Positions 46,415 through 54,559 of a stretch of DNA of 64,000 bases are shown here, one piece after another. The position numbers and the translations under genes were made by a program. The notes under the pieces were generated by a model that did no database searches, had not been told where the DNA came from, and saw nothing but the letters and a program-made list of their open reading frames with translations. The stretch covers positions 248,001 to 312,000 of the forward strand of contig NZ_JARFML010000003.1 in assembly GCF_029167105.1 (NCBI RefSeq), given 5' to 3'. Each line of letters starts with the position of its first letter. Within the stretch, counting starts at the first letter, position 1. This DNA is from Bradyrhizobium yuanmingense. GTDB taxonomy: Bacteria > Pseudomonadota > Alphaproteobacteria > Rhizobiales > Xanthobacteraceae.

Positions 46415-46840
46415 ATGGCCCGGATGTTTCAGCTGTTCCTGAGAGCGCGCGCACACAATCTTCTCGGCTCCCGCCGCGAGGACAAAACCTTCAAGGCCCG
46501 CTCGGCCGAGCGTGATGCGGAGACCGACCGCGTGCGGATCGGTGCCGTTCTGGCCGCGCTCGAAACGGCCTTGCAGGAGGCGGAGAGGGAGCAGGCCGGA
46601 CTCAACCGGCGGGTCGACGATGCGCTTGCGCGTGCCTCCGTCACCTTCGGAAACGGCACCGATGAGTATCTCGAGCGGGAGGCGCTCGATAATTATCATC
46701 AGGATCTCTTCGCGGCCGACATCTCGAACGGCCAGCGCCGGCTCAAGGAATTGGCGAGCAGCATTGCCCACTTGAAGTTCGTCAAGACGGCAATGCTCAC
46801 GCGCTTTCCCGATTTCAAGCCGCCGCAGCTGAACAGCTAG
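46415..46840 (+). CDS. Hypothetical coiled-coil protein
   Basis: 141 aa (or 138 from the ATG at 46424). Mostly long charged helices (SAERDAETDRVRIGAVLAAL, ETALQEAEREQAGLNRRVDD) with a heptad-like pattern, then a less regular second half ending HLKFVKTAMLTRFPDFKPPQ. No signal, no membrane helix, no cysteine. It ends nine bases before repeat copy C2. Not recognised; good third-position GC supports coding. Confidence 0.65.
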   Translation: MARMFQLFLRARAHNLLGSRREDKTFKARSAERDAETDRVRIGAVLAALETALQEAEREQAGLNRRVDDALARASVTFGNGTDEYLEREALDNYHQDLFAADISNGQRRLKELASSIAHLKFVKTAMLTRFPDFKPPQLNS

Positions 46841-46848
46841 TCACGCGT

Positions 46849-46995
46849 CTGCGGCCATCCTTCGAGACGCCCGCTTTCAGCGTGCTCCTCAGGATGAGGA
46901 GGGAATGCGCGGCAGCAGCAATTTCAACGAGCACCGACGCCAAATGGCCTCATCCTGAGGAGGCGCGCAAGCGCCGTCTCGAAGGACGAGGCGTG
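46849..46995. repeat. Dispersed palindromic repeat, family C, copy 2
   Basis: 147 bp matching the copy at 42380-42523 along its whole length, with the same inverted ends (ATCCTTCGAGACG and CGTCTCGAAGGA). It starts nine bases after a stop codon. The remaining 145 bases to the next gene are AT-richer near 47090-47120 and probably hold its promoter. Confidence 0.85.
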
Positions 46996-47140
46996 AACAT
47001 AGTCGCCGTCAGGAGGCGCCGCGGTAGCCCTACCGGCACGTACGGCAGATCGCACGACACTTCACCGGTTTGCCGTTTGGTGCTTCGATCCTTTTTGATA
47101 TGATTACGAAAATCATTGATGGATTGAAGGAGCGTAAGAG

Positions 47141-47419
47141 GTGCCAGTCAAAAATTTGCGGACGTTGGTTGGATTGACAGGTGCTTTGACATTGGCCGTG
47201 CCGGCGACGGCCTCGGCCATCACTGCCGAAGTGGCGCGGGCATGCGATGCCGCAGTGGCCAAGGCCTTCCCGCCCAGGCAGATCGGCAACCCAGCGGCCG
47301 GGAGCGCCAAGGGAACGGGCAAGGATCAGCGCGAATACTTCCAAAAATGCGTGGCCAACAACGGCAAGGTCGACGACATGCCGGCCGCCGCGCCCAAGGA
47401 CAACAAGCCGGCCAAATAG
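47141..47419 (+). CDS. Small secreted protein with two cysteines
   Basis: 92 aa from a GTG at 47141, chosen because AAGGAG lies 13 bases upstream and the signal peptide begins at once. The signal (TLVGLTGALTLAVPATASA) is followed by EVARACDAAVAKAFPPRQIG, a GSAKGTGKDQREY linker and a second Cys (FQKCVANNG), then a Pro/Lys/Ala tail. The two cysteines probably form one disulfide. Not recognised; it resembles other short exported proteins nearby only in size. It is convergent with the Pro-rich membrane protein gene. Confidence 0.7.
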   Translation: MPVKNLRTLVGLTGALTLAVPATASAITAEVARACDAAVAKAFPPRQIGNPAAGSAKGTGKDQREYFQKCVANNGKVDDMPAAAPKDNKPAK

Positions 47420-47434
47420 AAGACAAAGGCTGTG

Positions 47435-48646
47435 TTAGCGCCGGGGCGGCGGGCAGGGCGAGTGGAACGCGCCGTTCGCCGCATTGATGCGCTCGACGCA
47501 TTGGTTGGGATCGGTGATCGTCCCAGCGATGGTGAAGTCATAGCCGATGCCCCTGACCACCACGACGTAGCGGCCGGGCGCGAGCGTGAAGCCGTCTTGC
47601 TCCGGTTGCAGCAACAGCATTCTCGACTGGTCGTCAATCGGACCTACCTTGTAGGGGTAGGACATGCTGCGGATGACCCAGGAATCGCCGGCGCTGACCA
47701 TGGCCGCCTTTCCGGTGGCATCGATGCCCATCGCTCGCGAGACTTTTGCGATCACCCGAACTTCGGTCCCGCTGGCGTCGATACCCCCGTCGGGCCTGAA
47801 CACGATGAATTTGACGTCGCCGTTCATCAACGTGGTCGCGCTCGGCGTGTTGATGGCGGCCGAGATCGCGACCCGCCGGTCCGGAATTTTTCCGGGCACC
47901 GGCTTCAGCTCATGGAGCTGGCCCTCGCTCAAGGCGTAGACGCCGAACGTCGTCGGCAAAGGCATCGAGGGGTGCGCCGCCGGCGCCGGCTCCTTTGCGC
48001 TCTCCGGGATTCGTTCAGCGGTCTCGCTGGCCGAGGGAGTCGGAATTGCGGTCGGCTGAGGCTCCGGGCTCTTGGCTGTACGTTCAGGCTGCGCCACCTG
48101 CGATGATGCCGTCAGTTGTGCCTTCAGCCGCGGCCAATACACGACCGCGGTGCCGGCGCCCGCAACGAGCAGGAGAATCGCGGTCAATCGAATGAGAGAC
48201 TTGAAAGCGCCGCTCCGTTTGGGTTGGTCCGGCGATCCCGGCGGTGCGGCAGGACGCCGCGGCGTCTCGGCAGCCATCGGAATGGCTGATGACGCCGAGG
48301 CAGCGAGCGTCGGAATGGGCGGGGGGACGGGGACGTTCACCGGTGGAGAATTCGCCACGGGGACCGAGGCATCCCCGGGGGGTGAAGACTTCTCGCTTCG
48401 CTCAAAGGCGCGTTCGACCTCCCGAATGGCGCGTTCGAGGACTTGCTGAAGCTCTCGCGCTTCCCGCGCGTCGGCGTGGGTGAATTGTTCCAGAAGCTTG
48501 ACGCGAGCCAGCTCGTAGACGACATCCCGCATCTGCCTGGGGTCGCCGGAGACTTCGCGAATCCGCTCCGATAACAGGCGGACGAGTCCGGCCTTGATCT
48601 CTTGCGCCTGCGAGGCGTTGGCTGCGGTGTCGCCGGTCTCGGTCAT
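47435..48646 (-). CDS. Membrane protein with Pro-rich linkers and a periplasmic beta domain
   Basis: 403 aa from the ATG at 48646. An N-terminal cytoplasmic helical region (about 1-90, EIKAGLVRLLSERIREVSGD), a Pro/Ala/Ser-rich linker, one membrane helix near residue 160 (LIRLTAILLLVAGAGTAVVY), a second Pro-rich linker, and a C-terminal domain of about 165 residues (TTFGVYALSEGQLHELKPVP to the end) that should be periplasmic. The last part has a Cys pair (NQCVERI and SPCPPP). The beta-rich periplasmic part contains FIVFRPDGGIDASGTEVRVI. I do not recognise the family. Confidence 0.7.
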   Translation of the reverse strand: MTETGDTAANASQAQEIKAGLVRLLSERIREVSGDPRQMRDVVYELARVKLLEQFTHADAREARELQQVLERAIREVERAFERSEKSSPPGDASVPVANSPPVNVPVPPPIPTLAASASSAIPMAAETPRRPAAPPGSPDQPKRSGAFKSLIRLTAILLLVAGAGTAVVYWPRLKAQLTASSQVAQPERTAKSPEPQPTAIPTPSASETAERIPESAKEPAPAAHPSMPLPTTFGVYALSEGQLHELKPVPGKIPDRRVAISAAINTPSATTLMNGDVKFIVFRPDGGIDASGTEVRVIAKVSRAMGIDATGKAAMVSAGDSWVIRSMSYPYKVGPIDDQSRMLLLQPEQDGFTLAPGRYVVVVRGIGYDFTIAGTITDPNQCVERINAANGAFHSPCPPPRR

Positions 48647-48830
48647 CAAGACCGATCAACTAGCCCGGATGGTGCTGTTTCGCTAGGCTTTTTCACCCCG
48701 GCTTGCCTCTGCGGCGGTAGATCGCTTTGATGTTCCGATCCGCACAGCTCCCGGGTGATCGTCTCGAAGAGCTTGCTTTTGAGCAGAAACGTGTGACATT
48801 TCGTCCAGCTTATCTTTCCGGTGTTTGACC

Positions 48831-49076
48831 ATGCGCGGCGTTTTGACGGCAATCATGTTTTCGGCCCTTCTGGTTCAGTCTGCGTCTGCGCAAGGAACCA
48901 AGGATCAGGCCAACACCACCAGCTCCAGCATCGTGACGACACCCGACAAGAAGAAACAGACCACACAGGCCGCCTCGCGGCCGACCGCCGTCCGGAATGT
49001 GTCGGGAAGCCTTCCGGCCGGACGGGCGGCCCAAGGCGTCTGGCGGAACGGCAAGCTGGTTGCCGTGCCTCGGTGA
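48831..49076 (+). CDS. Small secreted protein, paralogue of the one at 44346
   Basis: 81 aa from the ATG at 48831. A signal peptide (LTAIMFSALLVQSASA) is followed by QGTKDQANTTSSSIVTTPDK and a C-terminal part ending QGVWRNGKLVAVPR. The nine residues ASAQGTKDQ around the cleavage site match those of the 44346 protein exactly, while the rest differs. It is Thr/Ser/Lys-rich and probably unstructured. Function unknown. Confidence 0.7.
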   Translation: MRGVLTAIMFSALLVQSASAQGTKDQANTTSSSIVTTPDKKKQTTQAASRPTAVRNVSGSLPAGRAAQGVWRNGKLVAVPR

Positions 49077-49141
49077 AGGCAACGCAACTGTGAAGGAACG
49101 GTGTTCACCTCCCTGACGTTCTTGCTCGGGAGATGCCGCAT

Positions 49142-49384
49142 ATGAAACGAATAGTCTTGATCACACTCGCCCTTGTCGTGCCCGGCGGCGCCTGGGCCCA
49201 GGGCGTCAGCGATCCGTCGACGCCCAATCGCAACGTGATCATCGTCAATCCGTCGCAGCCCGCGCGCCCCAACGCGACGCGGAATATTCCGAGCCGGATC
49301 GAGCCTCCTGTGACGACTTACGGACGGGCCCGGCCCTATCACGGAAACACAACGCGGGGCAGCGGCTCGAGCCGCCGCTATTAG
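49142..49384 (+). CDS. Small secreted Asn/Pro/Arg-rich protein
   Basis: 80 aa from the ATG at 49142 (an in-frame ATG at 49133 is possible). The signal peptide MKRIVLITLALVVPGGAWA is followed by QGVSDPSTPNRNVIIVNPSQ and a basic, Pro- and Arg-rich tail (YGRARPYHGNTTRGSGSSRR). No cysteine. It is the third small exported protein within 2.3 kb. Not recognised. Confidence 0.65.
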   Translation: MKRIVLITLALVVPGGAWAQGVSDPSTPNRNVIIVNPSQPARPNATRNIPSRIEPPVTTYGRARPYHGNTTRGSGSSRRY

Positions 49385-49428
49385 GGCGTTTTCGGGCGAA
49401 GTGGATACCGTTCGCGTCGTGGGCCTGC

Positions 49429-49806
49429 CTATTGCGGATTGACCTCGACCTCCAGGGTCGACGTCCCGGGATCATGACGGTTCTTGCCCGAAATCAGCAG
49501 CGTGAACTTATCGGCGCCTCGCGCTTCGCTTTCTGCAGAATAGCGAAAGCCGGACCCGACCACCGCCAGCTGTCCCCGTGATGGCCCGCTCACGACGGAT
49601 ACGTTGAAGATCTGCATGTATGACCAACGCAGTCCCTGGATGCAGTCTGCGCCAGGCGCGATCGACATCGTCCATTTCACCGTATCCTGCGACAAGGCGA
49701 AGGGCGTGCGCTCCTTGATGCACAGGGGGCTGGCGTGAGCCGTGAGGGCGGACATGGCATACGCCGCAACGGCAACACGCAACAACGATACCAGGCTTGC
49801 ACGCAT
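49429..49806 (-). CDS. Secreted beta-rich protein with two cysteines
   Basis: 125 aa from the ATG at 49806, which has GGAG nine bases upstream; an ATG at 49821 would add five residues. The signal peptide runs to about ALTAHA. The mature part has SPLCIKERTPFAL, APGADCIQGLRWSYMQIF and a series of alternating strands (NVSVVSGPSRGQLAVVGSGF, ADKFTLLISGKNRHD) that suggest a small immunoglobulin-like fold. I know related short exported proteins in Bradyrhizobium but no function. Confidence 0.7.
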   Translation of the reverse strand: MRASLVSLLRVAVAAYAMSALTAHASPLCIKERTPFALSQDTVKWTMSIAPGADCIQGLRWSYMQIFNVSVVSGPSRGQLAVVGSGFRYSAESEARGADKFTLLISGKNRHDPGTSTLEVEVNPQ

Positions 49807-50135
49807 TCTCGGCAACTCCATCGACTGATGCCGAAGTCTAGCAGCGATGGCCTAACGAGGCCTTAGAACGACGCCATTGTCCTTGCTGTGCTCATCCGAT
49901 GCTGATCGCAGATGGTCGATCATCGGTCGGTCTCTCTCCGGATCATGGCATACTAGCCCTGTTTTGCCCGACGGATCAAGGCGGATTTCGGGAAATTCGT
50001 AACCCATTGATTCGGTTGGTGCCGGCTACTGTGCATGGGGTTGTTTTTCGTCTTTTTGAAAGGAGGGCCGCCGCGTTCCGAAAATGTTGCAATTGGCAGC
50101 CGCATCAGCTGAAATTGCGGCTGCCGCTCGGCCCC

Positions 50136-50162
50136 ATCGGAGTCATCGGAGTCATCGGAGTG
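50136..50162 (+). repeat. 9-bp tandem repeat, three copies
   Basis: ATCGGAGTC, ATCGGAGTC, ATCGGAGTG follow each other directly. Each unit contains GGAG, and the third overlaps the likely GTG start of the next gene. Read through, it encodes IGV three times. Confidence 0.8.
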
Positions 50163-50606
50163 CGACTCGTCCGCTGCAAGTCCCTGTCAGACCGCCGGAG
50201 ACCGGCGCGGACGCCGGTTCAGGCGGCTGTGGCAGCCGCTGTCGGATTGGCTCTCTATGCCTGCCCGCTCTCATGCCGAGCTCAGACCCAGCCGGAGCCG
50301 TCCATCAACGACTATCTGCCGCCAAGCGAGCCGGAAGCCTCGCGCGACGAATGGCGGCAGCGCATCGAGGATGCGCGGCGCCGTGCCAAGGAGGTTGCGC
50401 GCGCGCGGCGCGAGCATCCGGAGTTCTACAAGCCCGTTCCGGAAGATCCGGATATCGTCGCGACCGAACGTCTCCTCCGCGACGACAGCCTGCAGCAAGG
50501 CGACATCGTCGCGACCAAGAAGGGCATGTTCGTCTATCAGGGGCGATCCGACCAGCCGCGCCGCGATCAGGACTTCGTGCCGGTCAACCCGAAATCCGTG
50601 CGCTGA
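50160..50606 (+). CDS. Hypothetical exported protein
   Basis: 148 aa if translation begins at the GTG at 50160, which is the last good start before the signal-like helix; the frame is open for more than 80 codons upstream but that part is not protein-like. A basic stretch and a hydrophobic segment (VQAAVAAAVGLALYACPLSC) lead to RAQTQPEPSINDYLPPSEPE, then a long charged helix (EWRQRIEDARRRAKEVARAR) and a C-terminal part with GDIVATKKGMFVYQGRSD. The Cys pair at the end of the hydrophobic segment might allow lipid attachment. Start uncertain; not recognised. Confidence 0.55.
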   Translation: MRLVRCKSLSDRRRPARTPVQAAVAAAVGLALYACPLSCRAQTQPEPSINDYLPPSEPEASRDEWRQRIEDARRRAKEVARARREHPEFYKPVPEDPDIVATERLLRDDSLQQGDIVATKKGMFVYQGRSDQPRRDQDFVPVNPKSVR

Positions 50607-50607
50607 G

Positions 50608-51261
50608 CTAATACCGGCGCAGGATCTCGTTGAACTTGGGATCGGTGACCTTCGTTGACTCCAGCAGCAGCGACTTGCCTTGCGGATTTGCCTGCACATA
50701 GGCCGCGATCAGCAGCGGCTCGTAACGCGAGCGGCTCGCCAGCGCCGAGCGGATGTCGGATTGCGCCAGCAGCTTGATCTCCTCGTCGGTTGCAGCGGCG
50801 CTCGAGGTCACGGTGCGGACGCGTGAGAAGGCAACGTCGATCGGCACCGACCCGGTGAGGTACGACATCTTCACCGCAGGCGTGACCGCCTCGCCGGCCT
50901 GGGCCTGTAGCGTGCCGAGCGTGAGCCAGAGCGCCGGCCTGATCGGTGAGACTTTCAAGGCTGCCACGACGGCGGCTTGGGCCGTCTTGTTCTCGCTGGC
51001 CCTTCCGCCTGCCTCGGTCGACGGACGGTGCAGAACGTCGGCGGCCATCGCCGCCGCGTAATTCGCCAGGAGGTCGCCATCCCACGAAACGGATGCCAGG
51101 CTGCCCGCGGCCGCGAGCTTGGCCTTGTCAGGCGGAATCTCGCCCGAGAACAAGTCGCTGGCGCGAAAGTTCGGCCGTACGAGATCGCCATAGAACGTCA
51201 TGCCGGCGTGGAGCGCCAGCGCGATCGCGGTCAAGATACCAATGGCGCGAAGCGTGATCAC
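50608..51261 (-). CDS. Hypothetical membrane-anchored helical-repeat-like protein
   Basis: 217 aa. An N-terminal helix (LRAIGILTAIALALHAGMTF) is followed by about 190 helical residues, including ALKVSPIRPALWLTLGTLQ, TPAVKMSYLTGSVPIDVAFS and EEIKLLAQSDIRSALASRSR. The pattern P..A.LW..L then SY..G is shared with the protein at 62189-62959 in the polysaccharide region. It starts 20 bases after the phosphatase stop on the same strand, so the two are an operon. Probably a periplasmic protein of exopolysaccharide production; this is inference. Confidence 0.6.
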   Translation of the reverse strand: MITLRAIGILTAIALALHAGMTFYGDLVRPNFRASDLFSGEIPPDKAKLAAAGSLASVSWDGDLLANYAAAMAADVLHRPSTEAGGRASENKTAQAAVVAALKVSPIRPALWLTLGTLQAQAGEAVTPAVKMSYLTGSVPIDVAFSRVRTVTSSAAATDEEIKLLAQSDIRSALASRSRYEPLLIAAYVQANPQGKSLLLESTKVTDPKFNEILRRY

Positions 51262-51281
51262 CGAAGTTGCGGCCTAAGCTT

Positions 51282-52019
51282 TCAAATGGCGAGAAGACTA
51301 TCGCCTTGGATCGTCAATAGCGTCAAGTTGCCGGTCGCGTAGGCGCCGGTGTCGATGTTGATGCGGTTGGGGCGGATATCGGGCGCGCTGACCGGCGTAT
51401 GGCCGTGCACGATATATTTGCCGAAGCGCTCCTCGGAGGCGAGGAATTCCTCGCGGATCCAGAGCAGGTCCTCATCCTTCTGGCGATCGAGCGGGACGCC
51501 CGGTTTGACGCCGGCATGGACGAAGAAGAAGTCGCCGCAGGTAAAGGACGAGGGCAATTGCTGGAGGAAGGCGAGGTGCTCCGGCGGGAGCGCACGTCTC
51601 AGTCCCTCGATCAATTCGACCTGCTGCTCCGCGGAAGGGTTCATGGTCGGCGTGACACCATAGGAGACCAGCGTCAGCAGGCCGCCATAGTGGCGCCACT
51701 CCTGCAGGCGGGCGGGGTCCTTGAGGACCTCGAGCAGGAAGACCTCGTGGTTGCCCTTCAGGCAGACCGTCTCGTGCGATTTCGAGCGCGCGATCAGGAG
51801 ATCAAGAACGGCGCGCGAGTCCGGGCCGCGATCGACATAGTCGCCGAGAAAGACCTGAATGGCGCGTTGGGGAGCCGAGCGGGCGAGATCGACGTCGATC
51901 ACGGTTAACAGCGACTGAAGCAAATCGGCACGGCCGTGCACGTCGCCGATCGCATAGACGCGGACGCCGTCGGGAAGCCGAGGCTTGGTCTTCTTTCGAA
52001 AGCGGGAGGAAAGGCCCAT
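51282..52019 (-). CDS. PPP-family metallophosphatase (serine/threonine phosphatase-like)
   Basis: 245 aa. All metal-site motifs of the PPP superfamily are present in order: AIGDVHGRADLL, LGDYVDRGPDS, KGNHEVFLLEV, VHAGVKPGVPL and VHGHTPVSAPD. This size and pattern fit small bacterial protein phosphatases that remove phosphate from Ser/Thr, or from Tyr in some cases. Placed beside polysaccharide genes, it could oppose the BY-kinase at 59871, but no direct evidence exists. It is the first gene of an operon with the 217-aa protein. Confidence 0.9.
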   Translation of the reverse strand: MGLSSRFRKKTKPRLPDGVRVYAIGDVHGRADLLQSLLTVIDVDLARSAPQRAIQVFLGDYVDRGPDSRAVLDLLIARSKSHETVCLKGNHEVFLLEVLKDPARLQEWRHYGGLLTLVSYGVTPTMNPSAEQQVELIEGLRRALPPEHLAFLQQLPSSFTCGDFFFVHAGVKPGVPLDRQKDEDLLWIREEFLASEERFGKYIVHGHTPVSAPDIRPNRINIDTGAYATGNLTLLTIQGDSLLAI

Positions 52020-52212
52020 CAGGTCGGTCGAATCGCTTCCAGCGTCACGAGCGGAACGTCGTGACCGCTCTTAGCAGAACAAGTCACACATCGGTATTCT
52101 TAATTGTTTCCGACCGATGAGCCCGTATTTTGATTAAAGCCTCGCTTGGCCTTTGAGCCGTATTTCAAGAGGTCTCGCGTAGCGTCTCCCCAACAAGAAC
52201 GGGGAGCGCGAC

Positions 52213-52839
52213 ATGCGCAAAGTGGTAAAGTTCCTGGCGGCCGTGGCCGCAATCGCGGTTGCTGCGGGGGTGCAGCAGAAAGCGGAAGCCGCCTTCGTCG
52301 GCGCGCCCCTGGGGCTGCGCGGCGCCATCCACTACATCAAGTTCGACCAGCCGACGTTGGCGCCGATGGCGTTCACCATCTTCTGCCTGAAGTACAAGGA
52401 CGAGTGCAAACCACGTCCGCAGCAGATCGTCTTCCGCGGCGGCCGCCTGAAGCTCACGGCCGAGCGCATGGCGCAGATGCAGGAGGTCAACCAGCGGGTC
52501 AACACCGCGATCCGTCCCGAGCCCAACCTGGAAGGGCTGCGCGGCGAGAAATGGCTGCTGCATCCGACGAGCGGCGACTGCAACGACTATGCCGTGACAA
52601 AGCGCCACGATCTCATCGCCAAGGGCTTTCCAGCGCGCTCGGTGCTGCTGAGCGAGGTCGTCACCAGCTGGGGCGAGCATCATCTCGTGGTCGTGGTACG
52701 CACCTTCTCGGGTGATCTCGTGCTGGACAATCTCTCCGGCCACATCATGCCGTGGTCGAAGAAACCCTATCGCTGGGTCCGCATCCAGTCGCCCAAGAAC
52801 CCGAACTACTGGGCCTCGCTCGGTGACCGCGCGGTCTGA
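52213..52839 (+). CDS. BTLCP-type transglutaminase-like cysteine protease, secreted
   Basis: 208 aa with a signal peptide (VVKFLAAVAAIAVAAGVQQK, cleaved after AEA). The catalytic triad of the bacterial transglutaminase-like cysteine proteinase family is visible: Cys in SGDCNDYAVTKRHDL, His in WGEHHLVVVVRT, and Asp in LVLDNLSG. Members act in the periplasm, for example on LapD/LapG-type adhesin systems, though this short form is a broader family. A GGGGAG ribosome site lies eight bases before the ATG. It is convergent with the O-antigen-ligase-like gene. Confidence 0.88.
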   Translation: MRKVVKFLAAVAAIAVAAGVQQKAEAAFVGAPLGLRGAIHYIKFDQPTLAPMAFTIFCLKYKDECKPRPQQIVFRGGRLKLTAERMAQMQEVNQRVNTAIRPEPNLEGLRGEKWLLHPTSGDCNDYAVTKRHDLIAKGFPARSVLLSEVVTSWGEHHLVVVVRTFSGDLVLDNLSGHIMPWSKKPYRWVRIQSPKNPNYWASLGDRAV

Positions 52840-52850
52840 TCAACTGCGCG

Positions 52851-54170
52851 CTATCGTGATCCGGATTGGCTGACGCTCTGCGACAGTCCGAGGCCGACGA
52901 TCACCGAAAGACAGAGGATTGCTGCCGGGTGCAGCAATCCGGGACCCGCAAAGCTCTGAACGAGCGCAAACAGCACACAAGCCGCGGCCGCCGCCGGAAA
53001 GAACGAGTCGCGTCCGCGCTGCAGGGCGCCGACGAACAGGCGCACTAAAGCGAGCAGGCTCACCGCAATCATGGCGACCAAGCCGACCCAGCCCATCCCC
53101 GAGAACAAGGATGTGGCCGCCGAGGGCGCGGTCAGGACGGCGCCGGCATCGCTCTGATAGATCCTGCCCACCGCAGCAAAAGTCCCGGCGCCGGCGCCGA
53201 ACCAGCGGGTGTCGGCCAGCATCCGCTCAAGCGCGGCCTTCGTCTCGGCCCCCATCTCCGGGACGAGCCGCAGGAGTATCGGTCCGGAGCTCTTCTCGAA
53301 CAGGAAGGTCAGCACGATCGCCGCGCCGGCCAGGGCTGCCACCGACAACGCGCTCGCGGCCAATGGCGACAGATCCAGTCTGCGGATCACGAGGATCAGC
53401 AGGATCAGCACGACGCCAAAGCTTGCTGCGACCGCATTGTTGGTGCCGGAAAAACCAAAGACCGCAGCTGCGCTGATCAAGGCCCCCGCAAGCCCCAATA
53501 GACCAAGCACGATCGAGCGAGGTAGCGAATGACGGGTTTCGGCTCGCTCTGCGGCAAGTTGCATGACCGCCAGGTTCAGGATCAGACCGAAACCGGCCAG
53601 AGTTGTTGCCAGCTCGGACGTCGCGGTGGCTCCTGCCACTGCCGGCGCGAGCCGATGCAGATCCAGGGTTAAGGCCGAGACGGCGGTGACGCCAGCCAGG
53701 ACAAACAGCACCAACTCGGCGCGGCCACGATCGCGAACGACGACAATCGTTACGCCGAGCAGCGCGATCGCTGCCAGTGCCAGCACCAATGCATTCACCG
53801 TCAAGCCGATATCGGCCGTGATCGGCCCGAACGAGAGGCCACCGATCACCTCGTGGGCGCTGGCCCAGATCGGATGCGCAACGCGCAGCGGAAGCGAAGC
53901 AAGCTGGGCCGCGATGCACAGCGGAATGGCGACCAAAATCCAGCGGCCCCAGGAGGTCGCACGGAGATAGTGCTCGTAGTCGGCCTTTCGCGCGCTCAAG
54001 GCGGCGGCCAGCAGGCCTAACGCTGCGGCCATCGTCCCGAGCTGCGCCCCCAACGTGGCGCCGGCGATTTCGAGAGCGGTAGCGGAAACGATGGAAACGA
54101 TGAGGGCGAAATAGGCGAGGGACAAACGGCGCTCGACAAGGAATCCTGAAACGGTCAGGTCACCATACAA
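52851..54170 (-). CDS. O-antigen-ligase-like polytopic membrane protein
   Basis: 439 aa with about 11 membrane helices and one larger periplasmic loop between residues about 290 and 345. The loop contains ADTRWFGAGAGTFAAVGRIY, the motif in the same place as DNPWFGTGMGTFQWAFPPYR of the clearer ligase at 57378. The C-terminal helices also match (RDSFFPAAAAACVLFALVQS against RDAIIPLAAAATATLSLLHS). It is therefore a diverged WaaL/Wzy-type glycan ligase or polymerase-like protein. Catalytic function is not certain. Confidence 0.7.
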   Translation of the reverse strand: MYGDLTVSGFLVERRLSLAYFALIVSIVSATALEIAGATLGAQLGTMAAALGLLAAALSARKADYEHYLRATSWGRWILVAIPLCIAAQLASLPLRVAHPIWASAHEVIGGLSFGPITADIGLTVNALVLALAAIALLGVTIVVVRDRGRAELVLFVLAGVTAVSALTLDLHRLAPAVAGATATSELATTLAGFGLILNLAVMQLAAERAETRHSLPRSIVLGLLGLAGALISAAAVFGFSGTNNAVAASFGVVLILLILVIRRLDLSPLAASALSVAALAGAAIVLTFLFEKSSGPILLRLVPEMGAETKAALERMLADTRWFGAGAGTFAAVGRIYQSDAGAVLTAPSAATSLFSGMGWVGLVAMIAVSLLALVRLFVGALQRGRDSFFPAAAAACVLFALVQSFAGPGLLHPAAILCLSVIVGLGLSQSVSQSGSR

Positions 54171-54208
54171 GCGAGCCGTGCGTTTTCAAACAGAGGCCTG
54201 CGTCACGA

Positions 54209-54484
54209 TCAGCGGGTGGCCTTGACCGGTCGACCGAAGACGCGGGTCGCGCGTGCGGCCGCAAGGGCAAAGCGCGCCCCCGAACCGAAGAGGTAACCGC
54301 CCTGGAGGGCGATGGCGGCAAATGCCGCGGCCTTCATGCCTCCAAGGAAGCCAAGGCTCGTCATCATGCTGACCGGCAGCATGGTGAGCACCAGCGCAAT
54401 TGTGACCGGCAGGAGCACGAACACGCGAAAGCGTTGGCCCAGCACGGCACCCGTGAGAAAGCTGAAAATCAAAAAGGCGGTCAT
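54209..54484 (-). CDS. Small three-helix membrane protein
   Basis: 91 aa from the ATG at 54484, with GGAG upstream at normal spacing. Hydrophobic segments AFLIFSFLTGAVLGQ, VFVLLPVTIALVLTMLPVSM and GGMKAAAFAAIALQGGYLFG are followed by a basic tail (RATRVFGRPVKATR). It is upstream of, and in the same direction as, the O-antigen-ligase-like gene, with 38 bases between. Not recognised; a polysaccharide-related role rests on location only. Confidence 0.6.
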   Translation of the reverse strand: MTAFLIFSFLTGAVLGQRFRVFVLLPVTIALVLTMLPVSMMTSLGFLGGMKAAAFAAIALQGGYLFGSGARFALAAARATRVFGRPVKATR

Positions 54485-54559
54485 CCGAAACACTCTCCGT
54501 GCTCCGGACCCTAAGTTTCCCGCCTAAAAAGACCCTTAAGTTGTATGGCTAAATTTGGC

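Noticed and set aside
42380..46995. Insertion sequence with the family C repeats as its ends
   Set aside because: No transposase in or near either copy, and each copy is itself a full palindrome; a non-autonomous repeat fits better.
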